Origin: CAJQQK01 sp963696075
GTDB lineage: Bacteria > Pseudomonadota > Alphaproteobacteria > Rhizobiales > Hyphomicrobiaceae
DNA length: 7,923 nucleotides
Assembly (NCBI GenBank): GCA_963696075.1
Contig: CAVOJD010000005.1
Coordinates: 1 to 7,923, forward strand
Direction: 5' to 3'
Shown in pieces: positions 5,066 through 7,923 of this stretch. Made by a program: the position numbers and the translations under genes. The first letter of the stretch is position 1, and the number at the start of each line of letters is the position of its first letter. The notes beneath the pieces were generated by a model, which had not been told where the DNA came from, ran no database searches, and worked only from the letters and a program-made list of their open reading frames with translations.

Positions 5066-7014
5066 TTAAATTAAGCCGTCCTCGAGATGCTCCCGGTGGC
5101 GCGGATCAACGAAAGGCATCTTCTGCATTAAGATTTCTAGGGTTAGGCCGGGGTGCCCGCTTCGTATCTTGTCGATCGTCACCTGGGCCTCGTCTCGTCG
5201 GCCAAGCTTACCCAAGCACGCGGCCAAAATCGTGTTACTCATCCACCAGCTATTATTCGTGCGGAGGGGATCTCGCGCGACAAATTCAGCGCGCTCGTAA
5301 TGGCCTGTCTGATAGTCAGCGATGGATTTTGACATGATGCATCTGTGTAAGATGGGGTCATGTGGTCTTAGTCGTATTGTTTCATCGGCGGCCGGTTTTG
5401 CATCGGAGAAATTCCCAATAAAGTCCTGAACGAATGCTAGGCCGGAATGATCTTGGGCGTAGCTCGGACATAGCTCGACCGCGCGGGTGATTGATTGAAG
5501 CGCCACGTCGTGATTTCGAGCGCGGAATTCGCGCCGGCAGGAATCTCAAGGCGCGGGGGTTTTGTGGATCGAGTTGGAGCGCTTGTTCCGCTGTCGCGCG
5601 GCAGTCTTCCATCCGTTGGGAGAAATTGTCCAAAAAGTTGGCGTGCGCCTCGCGGTATTTTAGGTAGGCGAGGCCAGCTATGGCTGCCGCATATGTAGGG
5701 TCTGTGGCGGTTGCCGCCTCGATACAGCGCCAGGCTTCGGCCTCGTCTTCCGGGGTGCCTCGGTAGACATGCCGGTCGCCACGCTGGAGAAGTTCGTAAA
5801 CGTCGAGCGTTTCGGGGGGGCGCCCGTAGGTGCGGCGCATCTCTACGTCCTCGAGCGCTGGTTCGATTGCCGCCGCAATACGCCTTGAGATGTCGTCTTC
5901 CACTTCAAACAGGTGGTCAAGCGGCTGGTCGTAGCGGTTTGCCCAGATTTGTTGGCCATTCGAACAGTCAGAAGCTCCACACTGATCCTAATGTTGGCGC
6001 CTGACCGGCGAACCCAACCGGTTACGGCGTAGTTCGCGCCAAACGTTCTCCGGATATCGGTATGATCTACTTCACTCTCACGCATCCGGAACGTCGCTGT
6101 GCGTGCGAGGACCCTGAATGATCTGTAAGCCGATAGGGAAAAGATTCGTCATCTGCCAACCCGTCGGCAATAAAACCGAATTGTGGGTCGTCAGCTAAGT
6201 TGGCGAAACGTAGTACAGCAACAATCGGGCGCTCCGCACTTGTGGGAGTATCTATTAGCTCTCTTCGATCGTGCAATTGGGGATCATTAGGCGAAGGGGC
6301 GGGTGGAGCTAAGCTTTTTATCTTCACAAGCACAGCCTGCGTCTTAGGATCAGGCTCAACTCCGAGCTCCTCCTTCAAAAGACTGGCGCAGACTTGATAC
6401 TGGCGAATTGCTTCCGCACGATTGCCGGTGTCTGCAAGTATTTGCATGAGCTGGCGACGTGAAGCTTCATCGAGCGGGTCTAGGGCGACGAGCTTCCTTG
6501 AAGCCTGAAGTGGAGCGTCGTCGGCGGCACCTGACGTAGCTAGAGCGCGCAAAGCATCGGCCAGGGCATTGCGGTATTCGGTTCGTTTCGCCTCTAGCCA
6601 GTCGATGTATTCTTCCTCCCGAAGGTCGAGACCATCTAGTAGTTCATCGATTTGCAGTTCGGCGGCACTCAGCGGACTGGTCGTGAGGAGCGCGGAGAAG
6701 CGATCAAGGTCGGAGGCAACGGCATCCGTGATGATCCGAACCCGCTCAGGCTCACGTTCGACAATATCGATGCCGGTGGCCGCCTCGAGTTTTCGGATAT
6801 CATGAAGTGCTTGGTTGAGGCTGTTTCGTGCCTGTGTCTGGCCACGGTCACCCCATAACAGTGACGCGAGTTTGTCGCGCGGGTGCCATCGACCTTTCTC
6901 TAAAATGAGGAAGGCGAGAAGCGCGCGAGCCTTGCGCGTGGCCAGTTTGAGCTCCGCGCCATCTGAGTTTGTGAGTTCTACACCTCCAATGAGGCGCGCC
7001 GTGATCATCGACAT
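5066..7014 (-). pseudogene. SARP/BTAD-TolB-TPR transcriptional regulator, multiply broken
   Basis: This is the remains of a large regulator of the SARP/BTAD type found in rhizobia. The first frame (start ATG at 7014, GGAGG 5 bases before it) gives an OmpR/PhoB-like winged helix at about residues 1-97 and a BTAD helical domain at about 100-235. A linker and the beginning of a TolB/FlgO-like domain (PIVAVLRFANL, 263-273) follow, up to GLADD at residue 289. The homologous sequence then jumps frame three times. One base is missing near 6146; the text resumes as RSFRVLARTATFRMRE. Another is missing near 5970; it resumes as IWANRYDQPLDHLFEVEDDI. One base is extra near 5536; it resumes as FRARNHDVALQSI. 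The last two parts carry TPR-like repeats (for example AEQALQLDPQNPRAL). The frame ends with a TAA at 5066, yet AGWRD and TAG follow in frame (5048-5065), as expected of an intact family end. Repaired length is about 650 residues. Only a truncated DNA-binding/BTAD fragment could still be made. Confidence 0.92.
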
Positions 7015-7138
7015 CCGAACCTCCTATTGCAGCGCAACAGGCTGGATTGGCGATTATTCCGATGATGATCCTAACAGTCACAGGTTCTAAGAGCGAGGCT
7101 CAACTACGACGGGACCCGACAAGACGAGCCCCGCGCGA

Positions 7139-7405
7139 TTATCGAATTGTCTTTCTGTTAGCTGATGGTCTTTGGTTCAGCAGGGATAGTGGCGGAAGCG
7201 GATTTCGGTCGGCGAGAAAGGGTCTCGAAGACCTTCTGCCAGGAAGTACGAACTGCCAGCAGCCAACCATTTCGCCTTCCTGGCGCTGATTTTTTTGCTC
7301 CAAGGCCCGGATGATGCCTTCCCGACCGCAATCACGGGCCGCTGCGGTTGGGATATGGTAAGTCGGGTTGTGACGGGAGAGCTTCGCTTCTTCAATGGTG
7401 TACAT
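7139..7405 (-). CDS. Possible 88-residue hypothetical protein
   Basis: This is an unrecognised ORF upstream of, and on the same strand as, the regulator pseudogene (124 bases apart). In favour: the ATG at 7405 is preceded by AGGAG about 9 bases upstream, and the first half has natural-looking composition and codon use (MYTIEEAKLSRHNPTYHIP, then GREGIIRALEQKNQRQEGE). Against: the second half turns Arg-, Pro- and Ser-rich (LPGRRSSRPFLADR), as out-of-frame GC-rich DNA does, so the original gene may have ended differently or shifted frame. There is no signal peptide, membrane segment or known motif. An overlapping frame on the same strand (7177-7395) is less convincing because it lacks a good ribosome binding site. 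Confidence 0.4.
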   Translation of the reverse strand: MYTIEEAKLSRHNPTYHIPTAAARDCGREGIIRALEQKNQRQEGEMVGCWQFVLPGRRSSRPFLADRNPLPPLSLLNQRPSANRKTIR

Positions 7406-7923
7406 CTGCTTATGCTCCTAGCGAGTTGAGGCGGTTGCCCCGCTGCGATGGAGGTAAAGCTAGATGTGCGGTGTCAAGGGGCCTTTCGCGCTGCGCTTAC
7501 GGTGCCCTCAAAAATCACTTAAAAGCATACAGTCGGCTTCCTGGGTGGTCTGATGGCCAACAAAAACAAGGCCGGACGTGGGCTGAGCAACCTCGATGGA
7601 TGAAGTACCCGCTTAAATAATCTGTTCGGGTTGGGTTCTCGGGAGGTTCAGCCGGCTCACACGACACGGCCGCTTTACGGCAGCAGATCAGGCCCGTTAA
7701 GACGGCTGTCCAAGATGCTCGCCGGTAAAATTCGCGGTTGGCATGCGTTTGTGGACGGCTATGCAACCAATTGATCTTCTGATCAACGAACCCTCGGCGG
7801 CGGCCACAACGAGCGACCGGGCGATCACCCAGCAGATTTCCAGCACGACCAGTTTTGTTACCTATGTGCTACCTACGGAAAGGGCTGGCACTGATTGTTT
7901 TGGTCTAAGTCATTGGTTTTATT
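7406..7923. other. Gene-free right flank
   Basis: No gene is supported in these 518 bases. Open frames at 7348-7620 (+) and 7515-7766 (-) overlap one another and show Cys- and Arg-rich or otherwise unnatural composition. The only clear structure is a palindrome TTGATC, TTCT, GATCAA at 7771-7786. The left part probably includes the promoter of the small minus-strand ORF ending at 7139, though no clear boxes are visible. Confidence 0.45.
7771..7786. promoter_or_regulatory. TTGATC palindrome, FixK/FNR-like
   Basis: This is a perfect dyad, TTGATC-TTCT-GATCAA. The half-sites match those of FixK/FNR regulators (TTGAT/ATCAA), which control low-oxygen genes in rhizobia. However, the canonical site is 14 bases with four bases between TTGAT and ATCAA, whereas here there are six. 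No gene follows inside the window. It may be an unrelated operator or chance. Confidence 0.25.

Noticed and set aside
6189..6213. A GTCGTCAGCT stretch resembling a type III secretion tts box
   Set aside because: It lies inside the coding sequence of the regulator remnant, matches only the first part of the consensus, and has no gene behind it.
7348..7620. A 90-codon plus-strand frame in the right flank
   Set aside because: It is Cys- and Arg-rich with no motif, and its beginning lies opposite the better-supported small minus-strand ORF.
7887..7905. A second TGGCAC near the right edge as a sigma-54 promoter
   Set aside because: There is no TTGC at the required spacing.

Overview
The window looks like an accessory region, such as a genomic or symbiosis island, of an alphaproteobacterium, most likely a member of the Rhizobiales (Bradyrhizobium- or Mesorhizobium-like). 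This rests on the protein families: a small-serine recombinase, a SARP/BTAD-TolB-TPR regulator of the kind common in rhizobia, and a small exported protein of a style seen in Bradyrhizobium. It also rests on moderately high GC with a clearly AT-richer insert. The genus is an inference from family resemblance. Coding density is low and two of the larger genes are broken, which fits a region under decay and rearrangement.

Layout, left to right. Positions 1-509 hold no convincing gene, only two neat hairpins and a cluster of a short repeated motif (TCCGGTGT). At 510-821 (+) is a small predicted exported protein. It is followed by a doubtful 82-codon ORF whose TTG start overlaps its stop. A complete serine recombinase (1220-1822, +) follows, with a dyad upstream that could be its crossover site. 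After a gene-poor stretch carrying two more TCCGGTGT copies comes a short-chain dehydrogenase/reductase on the minus strand (2961 to 2166). Its catalytic residues are intact, but the reading frame is broken by one base near 2400. Its promoter region carries palindromes that could bind a TetR-type repressor.

From about 3400 to 4690 the DNA is visibly AT-richer. It carries a 60-residue two-helix membrane protein (3517-3699, +) and a complete class I SAM-dependent methyltransferase (3959-4690, +). ATGTTACAA / TTGTAACAT elements lie before, between and upstream of these two genes and suggest shared regulation. This is the most coherent candidate for an undescribed small system in the window, but its function cannot be read from the sequence.

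The right part is dominated by the remains of a roughly 650-codon regulator on the minus strand (7014 to 5066): winged helix, BTAD, TolB-like domain and TPRs. It is broken by three single-base frameshifts and probably one nonsense mutation near its end. Upstream of it is a possible small hypothetical gene (7405 to 7139, minus). The last 500 bases hold no gene I can support. No tRNA, rRNA, CRISPR array or intact insertion sequence was seen.
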